Virus record (IMG/VR): IMGVR_UViG_3300036830_000158
Span: 1 to 63,581 of that record
Length of the DNA stretch: 63,581 bases
Origin: a virus
Direction: 5' to 3' (one strand)
Made by a program: the position numbers and the translations under genes. The notes beneath the pieces were generated by a model. The model searched no databases. It saw nothing but the letters and a program-made list of their open reading frames with translations, and was not told the origin of the DNA. Shown here in pieces: positions 1-7,708 of this stretch. Numbering within the stretch: the stretch's first letter is position 1; each line of letters opens with the position of its first letter.

Positions 1-134
1 CTCAACCGGGCCGTTGGTCTGAATTTGCGTGCCGGTCGCGGCGTCGATGAGGCCGAATCCGACGGCAATTCCGACCGCCATCTGCAAAATGCTGGCCCAG
101 ATCGTTTGTGAGAGATACCAGGGTTTCGTGTCGT
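1..134. repeat. Terminal direct repeat (left copy)
   Basis: The first 134 bases recur at the right end of the window (63448-63581) with a single difference: C at 127 here, T in the other copy. The repeat lies inside a membrane-protein gene that can be completed only by joining the two ends. It marks a circular contig overlap or a short terminal redundancy. The one mismatch could be a real polymorphism or a read error near the contig end. Confidence 0.9.
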
Positions 135-138
135 CCAT
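1..138 (-). CDS. Small membrane protein, holin-like, 5' part (continues across the contig ends)
   Basis: Reading leftward from an ATG at 138 gives MDDTKPWYLSQTIWASILQM and then a hydrophobic segment. The frame runs off position 1 and continues in the right-end copy (63310-63581). The joined protein is about 93 residues with two hydrophobic stretches and an Ala/Pro-rich tail. It sits between the endolysin gene and the spanin-like genes, so a holin or another lysis-cassette membrane role is likely. No family was recognised with certainty. Confidence 0.65.
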   Translation of the reverse strand, partial: MDDTKPWYLSQTIWASILQMAVGIAVGFGLIDAATGTQIQTNGPVE

Positions 139-153
139 GCCATGTTCCTTAGA

Positions 154-735
154 TTAAGTTAAGTCTTGGAGATTCACAATTCCAGCGGCGGCCATCGCTT
201 TTAAAATGGCCGCGGCGCCGCATTGTTTGCTGACCGCGCCCGCGTTGAACCGTCCGTCTGCGACATATTTGCCCCTGGTGTAGAGCGTGGTGAAGCTCCA
301 GACATACGGGCTGTTGATGGCGTGGTTGAAGTAGGCGAAGCCGTTGTACTTCTCGAATTGATAGAGCGCGCGCGGGACCGTCCACTTATTGACGGCGGCG
401 ACGCCTTCGAGCGTCAGCGCATCGGCGGCGGATTGCTCCCAGGCAAACGGCGGCATCAACGGTTTCGGCGGCCGTCCTGCGGGCACATGCACGGTGCGCG
501 CGGTCAGCGGATCGCCATTGTGGAGGTGCTTGGTGAAGTTGGCGTCCGCCTCCATTTGGTGAATGATCGCCACCCACCACCAAGGCGCGCCGACCTTTTC
601 CGAAACGGCCTCATACCGCGCCTTGTCGCCGGCGAGCTTTTGCGCAATCGTTTTTGCCGCGCCGGCGCGCTCCGGCCGGATCTCGGCCTTCGCCCACAGA
701 TTGGCGTAGCCGTGCTCTACGGATTCAAATTGCAT
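154..735 (-). CDS. Endolysin, lysozyme-like
   Basis: 193-aa protein that should cleave host peptidoglycan at the end of infection. It resembles phage lysozyme-family proteins with a conserved core: a Trp-rich strand followed by HQMEADANF (its Glu is the probable catalytic acid), then HNGDPLTARTVHVPAGRP, and a later YNGFAYF segment. No signal peptide is seen, so export would depend on a holin. Small membrane-protein genes flank it on both sides and the spanin-like genes lie just across the contig join, making a coherent lysis cassette. The catalytic Glu is inferred from the family pattern. Confidence 0.85.
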   Translation of the reverse strand: MQFESVEHGYANLWAKAEIRPERAGAAKTIAQKLAGDKARYEAVSEKVGAPWWWVAIIHQMEADANFTKHLHNGDPLTARTVHVPAGRPPKPLMPPFAWEQSAADALTLEGVAAVNKWTVPRALYQFEKYNGFAYFNHAINSPYVWSFTTLYTRGKYVADGRFNAGAVSKQCGAAAILKAMAAAGIVNLQDLT

Positions 736-746
736 CTATTCGCTTT

Positions 747-1067
747 CTATTGATCGGATTGCGGGAGTTCGGGGCAGCGGAAATTCTTGTTGATCCGCTC
801 GGCGGCGAGGCAAAACCGGAACATATCGCTTTTCCGCAAGACATCGCGCGGCAGGGTGTTCATGCTGGTGCGGATCAAATCCATACTGGCCTTGAGCGCC
901 GAGATATCGGCCTGGATCAGCCCGACCTGCTGTTGCGTCACCGTGCCGGCGACGTTGATGCCCGTGTAGACCGAGCCAGCCTGGAAGGCGACGAAGATGA
1001 TCGCGGCGACGACGCCGAGGGGCATGAAGCCCTTCGAGACGTCGACCATTTTATCTCCAAGCGTCAT
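747..1067 (-). CDS. Membrane-anchored coiled-coil protein of the lysis region
   Basis: 106 aa. Residues about 15-35 form one transmembrane helix (LGVVAAIIFVAFQAG), followed by a heptad-like helical region (about 40-85) and a short polar tail with two cysteines. It ends 11 bases before the endolysin start. A single N-terminal membrane anchor followed by a helical ectodomain suits a holin-associated protein or an inner-membrane spanin, but a separate spanin-like pair lies at 62609-62930. The function is therefore open. Confidence 0.6.
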   Translation of the reverse strand: MTLGDKMVDVSKGFMPLGVVAAIIFVAFQAGSVYTGINVAGTVTQQQVGLIQADISALKASMDLIRTSMNTLPRDVLRKSDMFRFCLAAERINKNFRCPELPQSDQ

Positions 1068-1086
1068 CGTTGTTCCTCCGTTCTCC

Positions 1087-1113
1087 CAATAAAAAGCCCG
1101 CCGGAGGCGGGCT
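1087..1113 (-). terminator. Rho-independent terminator
   Basis: On the minus strand an 8-bp G+C-rich stem (AGCCCGCC/GGCGGGCT, 3-nt loop) is followed by a run of T. It lies between the tail-fibre block (last gene ends at 1148) and the lysis genes, so it would end the structural transcript. Confidence 0.8.
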
Positions 1114-1147
1114 GTGTGGGCTGGAAATCAGCGCCTAGGGGCCATCC

Positions 1148-1366
1148 TTATTCGGTCGCGTTCGCTACATCCGGCGGCGCGAGCGCGCCGTCGCGGTGCA
1201 ACCAGCCGATCTGCGCATCGCCGGCGTCGACCAGAAGCGCGCCGGGGATGGCGAAATCCGCCGCGCAGACGATGACGTTGACGACGACGCCGTCAGCCAC
1301 CACCGCCTTGCGCAGCCGCTCATTGTCATGAATTGTGACTTTCATCCTGCCGCCAAACCCTATCAT
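1148..1366 (-). CDS. Small protein downstream of the tail fibre
   Basis: 72 aa, beginning MIGFGGRMKV; an AAGGGA sequence precedes this ATG at good distance, though the internal Met8 is another possible start. The C-terminal half (AADFAIPGALLVDAGDAQIG) resembles small proteins often encoded directly after phage tail-fibre genes. Role unknown; fibre assembly or attachment is suggested only by position. Confidence 0.55.
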   Translation of the reverse strand: MIGFGGRMKVTIHDNERLRKAVVADGVVVNVIVCAADFAIPGALLVDAGDAQIGWLHRDGALAPPDVANATE

Positions 1367-1392
1367 TGGTGCATCCCTTAAGCCCGCGCCGC

Positions 1393-2610
1393 CTACGCGA
1401 CCGGGAAGACGTAAACGTCGATGCGGCCGTCTGCTCCGGCGCCGAAAGTTCCGCTCTCCGATCCGCCGCCGCCGCCGCCCGGTTGCGTGCCCGCGCTGGC
1501 GGCGGCCGCGCCAGTCGCTCCGGCTCCTCCATCGCCGCCTTCGATGGACGTTCCTCCGATGGAGCCCGTTCCGGTATCCGATCCACCGCCGCCGCCGCCG
1601 CCGCCCTTAACAGACTTTCCACCTGCGGTATTCAGGTTTGTGGTCGCTCCGCCGCCGCCGCCGCCGCCGCCCCATCCGGAATCTCCGGCCGCCAAATTGT
1701 CGCCGCCGCCGCCGCCGCCGCCGAAATCGCCCGCCCCCGCAGGGGTAGTGCCTGAGATCGATCCAGCGCCGCCGTTTGGACCGCCGCCCGCGCCGCCATT
1801 CGTTCCGTTGCCATTGCCGCCCGCAGCGAGCGCCCCCCCTCCGCCGCCACCGGTGACGCCTAACGACGAGCCGCCATGATGCGCCGTGAGGTGAGAGCCG
1901 AAAGTGGTATCGCCGCCCGCAGCGCCGCTCGTGACGCCGCCCGCGCCAACCGTTGCGGTCTCCGTGCCAGAAAGCTCGGACAGCAGCATCCACCGCTCAT
2001 TATAGCCGGCGCCAGGACCGCCAGCGGCGCCAGTGCCCGCTATGCCCTGAACGCCGGCGGTGCCGCCCGCCCATTCCCGAATAAACACCAGGCTGTTCGG
2101 TCCATAGGCCGGGTCAGTCGGCTTGGTCCATGTGTCGGAGGAGTTGAAGCGCTGAAAATCGACGCTAGGAGCATTGGCCCATGCCGGATTAGCGCCCACG
2201 CCCTGTGTTTGCAGGAACTGCCCTGATGTGCTGGCGGCAAGACTGGTCCATTTCGTGCCATCGGCGTAAATAATATCGCCTTGGGAGGGCGCGTCGATCG
2301 CAACCTGGTTTCCAGCCGGCACATCATTGGTGACGTCCTTGGTCCCAGCCGAGAAATCCACCGCTGCGTTGGAATTCGTCGATTCCAATACCGTGTCGCG
2401 CACCAGCGTGTTGGCGTCCGACATATGCCCGGCGCCGCGCTCCCACTCCGCAGCGGCCTGGTTCGAGATGAAATAGTCGAACACATCCGTCGTGACGCCG
2501 GTCCCGAAAGCGGTCGAGAAGCGCTGCTTGCCATTGACGGCGGCGACGGTGAAATCGCCCGTTCCGGTGGAGGCGCTGGTTTCGTGGACGAGATTGGCGG
2601 GCGCTGGCAT
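1393..2610 (-). CDS. Glycine-rich tail fibre or receptor-binding protein
   Basis: 405 aa. The first 190 or so residues look like a fibre shaft or attachment domain (the segment SQGDIIYADGTKWTSLAA is typical of fibre repeats). From about residue 180 the protein is dominated by GGGG runs separated by short polar segments, and it closes with a short beta segment (RIDVYVFPVA). Poly-glycine tips of this kind occur in phage adhesins such as T-even gp38 and in many metagenomic tail fibres, where the intervening loops decide host range. It is encoded 3 bases downstream of another fibre gene (2614-4011). The DNA is a near-repetitive GCC/GGC sequence, so the length may vary between isolates. Confidence 0.75.
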   Translation of the reverse strand: MPAPANLVHETSASTGTGDFTVAAVNGKQRFSTAFGTGVTTDVFDYFISNQAAAEWERGAGHMSDANTLVRDTVLESTNSNAAVDFSAGTKDVTNDVPAGNQVAIDAPSQGDIIYADGTKWTSLAASTSGQFLQTQGVGANPAWANAPSVDFQRFNSSDTWTKPTDPAYGPNSLVFIREWAGGTAGVQGIAGTGAAGGPGAGYNERWMLLSELSGTETATVGAGGVTSGAAGGDTTFGSHLTAHHGGSSLGVTGGGGGGALAAGGNGNGTNGGAGGGPNGGAGSISGTTPAGAGDFGGGGGGGDNLAAGDSGWGGGGGGGGATTNLNTAGGKSVKGGGGGGGGSDTGTGSIGGTSIEGGDGGAGATGAAAASAGTQPGGGGGGSESGTFGAGADGRIDVYVFPVA

Positions 2611-2613
2611 CGG

Positions 2614-4011
2614 TCAGCCCATCCAACGGACGGCCATGATCATCGCAGTATTTCCGCCGGAGAATGTTGGCGCGCTGGCGTCCGCAATTTCCAAACACTG
2701 AATATCATTGATCCCCAACGCTAGTATTGCCTGGTGATACCCATTCAATGTTTCGTCTGTGATTGTACTGCTGTCGCTATGACCTGTTCCGGCGAATCCA
2801 GAGAATGCCGTCGTCGAGTTAACGCCGGCTCCGATGCGCGCCGTGTCGGAGTTGCCTAAATTGACGTTTTGATAGAACGTCGCCGATACAGGGCCATCTT
2901 GCAGCCCCTGGAATGCCGTTGCTTTGTTCGCCGAAGCTCCATTCGAAGCCCGAATGGTCGCCGTGCTATAAGCCCACGAGACAGTGGAATCGCCAGCCTC
3001 AAGGATAATTTCACGCTGGTTGTAGGCGTTCCAAAGCCCGAACTTTCGGCTTTGGCCATAGGCCCGATGACAGGTCACCTGCCCGTTTGTGCCATCCATG
3101 AAGATCGATCCGACATAGGTGGCCAGATTGGCGCCGACTGTATAGGTGGTGCTGCCATTTCTAGTCGTCATGGAAACGGCGTTGACGAGAAGGCCGTTGA
3201 TGCGCGTCAGTTCGGTTGACGACGCGCCAGTTCCGCGCGCGCCGGAACCCGCCGTCGATACGCTCCATGCCGGACCGGTCCCCAGCGTTAGAACGCCGGA
3301 TTCCGACCAGACGAAAATATCGTAGAGCGTGCTCGCCACATGCGAGGCGACCAGCGTAAGGCTAAGTTCTGAAAACGCCGTTGGCGTGAAGCTCGCGCCA
3401 TTATAGATCGGGATCAAATTGCCCTTATCGGGCGTGTAAAAGACGGTGGTCTTCGCGGACTGATCCGCCGTTATTACAGGAACGCCTGTGACGAGCGTCA
3501 GGTATCCCTGTGGCTGTGGAACCGATGGCGTGGCGGCAGAGGCATTCAAAGCCGTCCAGACGGCGGCGGCCGCATCGCCTGTGGCGGTGCAGATGTACAG
3601 GATCTGATTGGCGTAGTCCCAGTATTGGGTCGGCAGCACGCCGGCCGATCCAGCTGTGCCGGCCACGGAACCGTTCGGCGAGCCGGAGCCGACCTGGGTA
3701 TGCACGACCGCGGCGAAGTCGGTGCCGTAGTAATTATCCGCCGTCCAGATCGGCGAGGTCGGCGGGTCCGCATCCGTCGACGGCGCCAGCACGATCTTAT
3801 AGGCCTGGTTGGCGAGGAAGATGTCCGTAGGCGGATAGCCGGCCGAGTTCAGCACCACGGGATTGGTGTTCGGCGTCGCCAGCGCGGCGTCCGAATAGGT
3901 GTCCAGCTTCGTCGAGGTCCCGGCCTCATAGAAAAACAGCTTGGCGCCGGAAAGCACCTGAGGCGTCGAATTGAAGAATTGCGGGAAGGGATTGCTGAAG
4001 CGGGCGGCCAT
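2614..4011 (-). CDS. Tail fibre / tailspike-like protein
   Basis: 465 aa. The N-terminal about 110 residues (FSNPFPQFFNSTPQVLSGAK, then a strand-rich module ending near DNYYGTDF) form a domain common at the base of podophage tail fibres, where it attaches to the virion. The middle is Ala/Gly/Thr-rich with beta character. The C-terminal part contains ALGINDIQCLEI and may be a globular binding domain. The next gene downstream encodes the Gly-rich adhesin, so the two probably form one receptor-binding apparatus. Confidence 0.75.
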   Translation of the reverse strand: MAARFSNPFPQFFNSTPQVLSGAKLFFYEAGTSTKLDTYSDAALATPNTNPVVLNSAGYPPTDIFLANQAYKIVLAPSTDADPPTSPIWTADNYYGTDFAAVVHTQVGSGSPNGSVAGTAGSAGVLPTQYWDYANQILYICTATGDAAAAVWTALNASAATPSVPQPQGYLTLVTGVPVITADQSAKTTVFYTPDKGNLIPIYNGASFTPTAFSELSLTLVASHVASTLYDIFVWSESGVLTLGTGPAWSVSTAGSGARGTGASSTELTRINGLLVNAVSMTTRNGSTTYTVGANLATYVGSIFMDGTNGQVTCHRAYGQSRKFGLWNAYNQREIILEAGDSTVSWAYSTATIRASNGASANKATAFQGLQDGPVSATFYQNVNLGNSDTARIGAGVNSTTAFSGFAGTGHSDSSTITDETLNGYHQAILALGINDIQCLEIADASAPTFSGGNTAMIMAVRWMG

Positions 4012-4024
4012 CTGATTTTTCCAT

Positions 4025-4048
4025 TAAAAAAGCCCGCGAGAGGCGGGC
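4025..4048 (-). terminator. Rho-independent terminator
   Basis: Minus-strand hairpin GCCCGC / GCGGGC followed by TTTTTT, placed between the 528-aa virion gene and the tail-fibre gene. The same hairpin with flanking bases recurs at 5881-5905. Confidence 0.75.
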
Positions 4049-4076
4049 CTGAATCCTGTGTTCTGTGCGATGGCGG

Positions 4077-5663
4077 CTATCTGCCCGCAAGCGCCTGTTG
4101 CGGAATGCCCCGCAGCACGGAATGCACTTCATCGGCCGTGGTCCCGGCCAGATGGGCGATATCCTCGGGGTCCAGTCCGGAATCGCGGCTGAGCTGGATC
4201 GCCGTCGATCGCGGGCTTTGCCGCCAGGCGCGCGCCACGTCCGGGTCGCCGGCGGGCAGACGCGATTGGCGAGGGCCGGAATTCACCGGCGAGCGCTCGG
4301 GCATTTGCGCCATCTGATGGATCTCCTGCGCCTGCGGACTGATGCCGAGCAGGTGCTGTCCGCCCCATGGCCAGTGCTGCGCCACGCTCTGGCGGGCTTC
4401 ATCGATGTTGCGGGCGGTGGCCTCGCGGCTCTCGCCTTCGAGCGGGTCGAAGCTCATCGCCGTCAAGGGACCGCCCATGCCGCCCGCCAGCTCGCCAGCG
4501 CCAGCCGGGATTTTCGCCATCAGCTTCTGCGCCCCGTAGGCTGCCCCGCCCGCCGTTGCCGCTGCCGCGGCGCGCTCGCCGAAGCCGGGTTCGCGGGCCG
4601 GCGCCCCTGTGGCGGCTTCGGCGCGATCGCTGCCGGCCATCTCATAGGCCAGCCCACCGGCGGCGAGCGGCAAGAAAATCGCGGATCGACCGGGCAGCTT
4701 CATGATCGAGCGGGCATGGCTGAGCACGCTGGCCCGGTCGGCATTGCGGGCGAGGCCGAGCGCATCGGCGACATCGGGCAGATTGGCGGCGTTCAGGTTT
4801 TTCTTCATGATGTTGTAATGCGCCGTCTTGCCCGCCTTCGCCGCGATCGGCGCGCCGGTGGCGCTCACCGCATTACGCAGCCGCTCGGCGTTGGGGACGG
4901 GTGTCTGGGTGGCGTGTGGCGCGGAAGCTGCGGGCGGAGACGATAGCTCCGGCGGCGCGGGAGGCATATTCCCCGATCTAATTCTAGCCACATCGATCGG
5001 ATCGACGCCTTGGCCCTTCCGAAGACTATTCAGCGCGCCAATCGCCTGATGTGCCCCAAGCGCCAATGCTGCGGCATTCTCTCCGGCGCCGACGGAGTTA
5101 ATAACATCGCGCGCCTGCGGGTCGGAGAACATCGGCGCGACGTAATTGCGTGTCGCATAACCGCCGCCGGCAAGCAACGCAGGTCCAGCGAATTGACCGA
5201 TATCGCTCGCTGTCCTGCGTCTCAAAACAGCATTTAGTTCTGCCTCGCGAGCCGCCGGATGCAGGCCTCCCGTTGAAGCTAAATTTTTGACTTGCCGCCC
5301 AAGCGCTTCATCGGCGCCCCTACCGCTGTAATGGCCAATGGCCGCACCCGCGCCAACACCAACTCCGTAAGGCACAACTTCGGAGCCGAGCTTCGTCAGA
5401 CGATTGACTGGATTGTTTTCCGCAATCCTACCAGCGGCCTCCTGCCCATGAACCTGCTGATCGATCGCTGTTGAGATATCGCTGCGATATTTACCGATCG
5501 CGCCAGATGTGGCGGGGCCGAGTTTCCCATCGGGCTTGACATCGTAGCCGAGCGCCTGCAAATCCTTCTGAGCCGCCTGCACTTGCCTTACATCGCCAGA
5601 TGCAAGCATAGTGGCGAGCTGCTGAAGATGCTCTTGCGCCCGTCTAATTTGTTCGGGATTCAT
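4077..5663 (-). CDS. Putative virion-associated protein with peptidoglycan-binding-like N-terminus
   Basis: 528 aa. The N-terminal about 80 residues have the layout of a PG_binding_1-like domain (QKDLQALGYDVKPDGKLGPA). The rest is Ala/Gly-rich with several hydrophobic helices (for example VGVGAGAAIGHY and ALLAGGGYATRN), as found in internal virion proteins that help DNA cross the cell envelope. The C-terminal end is rich in Arg and Pro. It lies among injection-protein and tail-fibre genes. Function is inferred from context and the weak domain resemblance. Confidence 0.6.
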   Translation of the reverse strand: MNPEQIRRAQEHLQQLATMLASGDVRQVQAAQKDLQALGYDVKPDGKLGPATSGAIGKYRSDISTAIDQQVHGQEAAGRIAENNPVNRLTKLGSEVVPYGVGVGAGAAIGHYSGRGADEALGRQVKNLASTGGLHPAAREAELNAVLRRRTASDIGQFAGPALLAGGGYATRNYVAPMFSDPQARDVINSVGAGENAAALALGAHQAIGALNSLRKGQGVDPIDVARIRSGNMPPAPPELSSPPAASAPHATQTPVPNAERLRNAVSATGAPIAAKAGKTAHYNIMKKNLNAANLPDVADALGLARNADRASVLSHARSIMKLPGRSAIFLPLAAGGLAYEMAGSDRAEAATGAPAREPGFGERAAAAATAGGAAYGAQKLMAKIPAGAGELAGGMGGPLTAMSFDPLEGESREATARNIDEARQSVAQHWPWGGQHLLGISPQAQEIHQMAQMPERSPVNSGPRQSRLPAGDPDVARAWRQSPRSTAIQLSRDSGLDPEDIAHLAGTTADEVHSVLRGIPQQALAGR

Positions 5664-5675
5664 TGGGTTTCACCT

Positions 5676-5882
5676 ATGCCAACTATGTGGATCGAGCAGT
5701 TTTGGCCATTGCGCGAGCGACCGGAAGGTTTCGACGACGTTGAACTGTGGGCTGAGATGCAAGAATATGAACGGCAGAATCGCCGGCGTATGTTTTGGCT
5801 CCTTGTCCCGTGCGCTGCTGTCGTCTTGCTGACAGGCTTGCTCGCTCTTGTGGCCATCATCGACCCTAACTTTCCGCAATAA
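5676..5882 (+). CDS. Small single-span membrane protein
   Basis: 68 aa from the ATG at 5676 (MPTMWIEQFWPLRERPEG). It has an acidic N-terminal half, then a transmembrane helix (FWLLVPCAAVVLLTGLLAL). It is oriented against its neighbours. No clear Shine-Dalgarno sequence precedes the start, so it may not be expressed, but the charge and membrane pattern looks like a real protein. Confidence 0.4.
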   Translation: MPTMWIEQFWPLRERPEGFDDVELWAEMQEYERQNRRRMFWLLVPCAAVVLLTGLLALVAIIDPNFPQ

Positions 5883-5905
5883 AAAAGCCCGCGAGAGGCG
5901 GGCCT
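5881..5905 (-). terminator. Rho-independent terminator after brnA
   Basis: Nearly identical to the hairpin at 4025-4048, with six T residues on the minus strand. It lies just past the end of the BrnA-like gene (5944) and would end the toxin-antitoxin transcript. Confidence 0.75.
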
Positions 5906-5943
5906 TGATGGCATCCGTCATCGTGACGGATCGTTTAGATTTC

Positions 5944-6234
5944 CTACACCTTCTCGCGCTTCATCGCGTCGCGCAGCGTTTCATTGATCCGCTTGTGCCA
6001 GCCGTCGCCGGTGGCGCGGAAATGATCGAGAACATCCTGGTCCAGACGAAGCGAGACAAGCTTCTTGGTCAGCGCCTTTTGAGAACCGCGGCCTTTCGTC
6101 AACCGGGACAACTCTGCCGGCCGGAGAAATTTTCTCGCAGGCTTAAGGCGCGCCAGTTGCTCATCCGTAAGCGGCGGCGAGTCCACCGCGTCCCAATCTT
6201 CCTGGCTGATGTGGTCAGGTTTCTGCTTCAACAT
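5944..6234 (-). CDS. brnA: BrnA-type antitoxin
   Basis: 96 aa from the ATG at 6234 (MLKQKPDHISQEDWDAVDSP). It follows the BrnA pattern: a flexible acidic N-terminus that would wrap the toxin, then a C-terminal ribbon-helix-helix DNA-binding domain (VSLRLDQDVLDHFRATGDGW, then INETLRDAM). It overlaps the end of brnT by 20 bases, the usual toxin-first order of this pair. BrnA normally represses its own operon together with BrnT. In a phage the pair may stabilise the prophage or act against superinfection. Confidence 0.85.
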   Translation of the reverse strand: MLKQKPDHISQEDWDAVDSPPLTDEQLARLKPARKFLRPAELSRLTKGRGSQKALTKKLVSLRLDQDVLDHFRATGDGWHKRINETLRDAMKREKV

Positions 6235-6487
6235 AGGATTGCTGTTCACGTCCGTTCGCCTTTCGCAGGCTGATAATTCGATATTTGCGTCCGCGCGGCG
6301 CATAAGTCACGACATGGAGCCGGGCGCCAATAAACCCGATTGCGTTGATGCGGAGTTCACCATAATCATTTCGATCATCGACCGTGAACTGCGCGGTCGC
6401 CCAATCAAACCGATGGATCGCTTCAAACGCCACGCCATGCTTGACCGAATTGACGGCCGCTTTGCGCTCATCCCATTCATATAGCAT
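6215..6487 (-). CDS. brnT: BrnT-type ribonuclease toxin
   Basis: 90 aa. The opening YEWDERKAAVNSVKHGVAFE is the hallmark of BrnT (RelE-fold RNases), followed by VDDRNDYGELRINAIGFIGA and the closing RIISLRKANGREQ. These match family motifs around the known catalytic Lys, Arg and His positions. It should cleave mRNA and stop translation unless held by BrnA. It stands between two terminators, so it is a self-contained cargo unit inside the late region. Confidence 0.88.
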   Translation of the reverse strand: MLYEWDERKAAVNSVKHGVAFEAIHRFDWATAQFTVDDRNDYGELRINAIGFIGARLHVVTYAPRGRKYRIISLRKANGREQQSYVEAET

Positions 6488-6502
6488 ATTTCGTAGCTAC
6501 AA

Positions 6503-6529
6503 AAAAGAAGGGCCGATGACCCTTCTTAT
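6503..6529 (-). terminator. Rho-independent terminator
   Basis: Minus-strand stem AAGAAGGG/CCCTTCTT with a 7-nt loop, followed by TTTT. It lies between the 76-aa gene (ending at 6558) and brnT. Confidence 0.75.
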
Positions 6530-6557
6530 CATTCCTCGGCGCATTGCGGCCTGACGA

Positions 6558-6788
6558 TCACGTCAGCGCGAACAGCTCGTTGACGTTTCTCCGCAGCCTG
6601 CCATGCAGGCATTCCAGCGATTTGACGACATCGTCGCCGGGGGCTTCTTCGAGCCCTCTGACGGTGTCCATGACGCAGTAAAGCAGCATCACATCTTCGT
6701 CGACGCGGTGCAGGGCGTCGGCAAGCCGCTGCTTCTTGACCTGCGGATTGCTGAGACTGGGGTGCTCGTGTAGTTTCGCGATAGCCAT
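6558..6788 (-). CDS. Small hypothetical helical protein
   Basis: 76 aa, almost entirely alpha-helical by composition (MAIAKLHEHPSLSNPQVKKQ, then RLADALHRVDEDVMLLYCVM). A GAGGTCACC stretch precedes the start. It is followed by its own terminator. No family recognised. Confidence 0.55.
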   Translation of the reverse strand: MAIAKLHEHPSLSNPQVKKQRLADALHRVDEDVMLLYCVMDTVRGLEEAPGDDVVKSLECLHGRLRRNVNELFALT

Positions 6789-6851
6789 GGTGACCTCTCA
6801 TCTAGGTTGCTGTGGTTAGGCTTGGCGGCGAAGTTGCTACCTTCCCGTCAG

Positions 6852-6910
6852 GCCGCTATATACGCTAGCGCCGCTATACGGTATTGTCAATAGCGCCGTT
6901 ATAGGCGATA
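6852..6910. promoter_or_regulatory. Iterated operator upstream of the RHH gene
   Basis: Three copies of GCCG(C/T)TATA start at 6852, 6870 and 6895, immediately before the ribbon-helix-helix gene at 6920 and within the divergent space between two small genes. RHH proteins bind short tandem sites cooperatively, so autoregulation is likely. Confidence 0.55.
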
Positions 6911-6919
6911 GTTCCGCCC

Positions 6920-7093
6920 ATGGCTGATGTGATTTACCCCGTCAAAAAACTGGTTCGTCTTACCGAGGCCCAAGAGAAACGTATCGCGGACTTCCGGTTC
7001 GCCTCTCGGCTGCAATCGGAAAACGAAGCTATCCGCCGCCTGATCGAGCTTGGTCTTGAAGCGGCTGAGAAGCGGCAGAAAGAAAGCGCATGA
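6920..7093 (+). CDS. Ribbon-helix-helix (CopG/Arc-like) DNA-binding protein
   Basis: 57 aa starting MADVIYPVKKLVRLTEAQEK. It shows a short beta strand (KKLVRLTEAQ) followed by two helices (RIADFRFASRL and SENEAIRRLIELGLE), the RHH layout. Its stop overlaps the start of the next gene (ATGA at 7090), so the two are co-translated. The three GCCG(C/T)TATA repeats just upstream are the probable operator. Confidence 0.75.
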   Translation: MADVIYPVKKLVRLTEAQEKRIADFRFASRLQSENEAIRRLIELGLEAAEKRQKESA

Positions 7094-7458
7094 CGACCGC
7101 CGATACCATGAATGAGACCGTGATTTCGATGCTGAAGGATATGCAGCGTTCCATCGACGGCCAATTGAAGCTATCGATGCAAATATTCCGTAATGGCGAG
7201 CGCGTCGAAAAACGTGTTGACGTTGTCGACCGACGGCTAGGCGAGATCAATCGGCGTTTCGATGCTGTCGACCAGCGTATTGGTAATCTTGACCAACGCG
7301 TCGATGAAACCAATGAGCGGATCTCAGACCTCAAGGACGAGCTGTCGCTCATGCTAAAGATGGAACTCAGCGGCTGGGCTGCGAACTTTGAAACCAGGCT
7401 TGATCAGCGGCTGGAACGGATAGAGAACCGCCTCGATAGCTTGGCGCGTCACGATTGA
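7090..7458 (+). CDS. Coiled-coil protein partnered with the RHH regulator
   Basis: 122 aa, nearly all one amphipathic coiled coil. Heptads such as VDVVDRRLGEINRRFDAVDQ and IGNLDQRVDETNERISDL run for about 70 residues. It overlaps the RHH gene by four bases. Such proteins resemble SlyX/tail-shaft-like or DUF coiled coils; no enzymatic motif is visible. It may be a partner or antitoxin-like binding protein for the RHH product. Confidence 0.6.
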   Translation: MTTADTMNETVISMLKDMQRSIDGQLKLSMQIFRNGERVEKRVDVVDRRLGEINRRFDAVDQRIGNLDQRVDETNERISDLKDELSLMLKMELSGWAANFETRLDQRLERIENRLDSLARHD

Positions 7459-7510
7459 GACCCCCGGAAGCCTGCATTTGCTTCACCCGCATCTCAATAA
7501 GAGGTTCTCA

Positions 7511-7708
7511 ATGAAAAAACTCAAGCGCCGCGAGCCTATTCTTGCGCCCGGAGGTCTCGGCCGGCTGATACAAATCATTGCAGTTATGATCATCGCGAAC
7601 CTGATCACCCGGTTCATGATCAGTCCGCTGGTGGGCATTCCCGTCAAGGCTGCATTTGAGGCTGCGGGGATCGTCGAGCCTCATAATTCCCAGCAATCTC
7701 GCCCGTGA
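7511..7708 (+). CDS. Small membrane protein
   Basis: 65 aa from the ATG at 7511, preceded by AAGAGG at good spacing. It has a basic N-terminus (MKKLKRREP) and a transmembrane helix (LIQIIAVMIIANLITRFMI). Its 3' end overlaps the end of the convergent 717-aa virion gene by 65 bases. Confidence 0.5.
   Translation: MKKLKRREPILAPGGLGRLIQIIAVMIIANLITRFMISPLVGIPVKAAFEAAGIVEPHNSQQSRP

Noticed and set aside
1421-1879. Proline-rich frame opposite the Gly-rich fibre gene
   Set aside because: It is the complement of the poly-Gly codons and has no support of its own.
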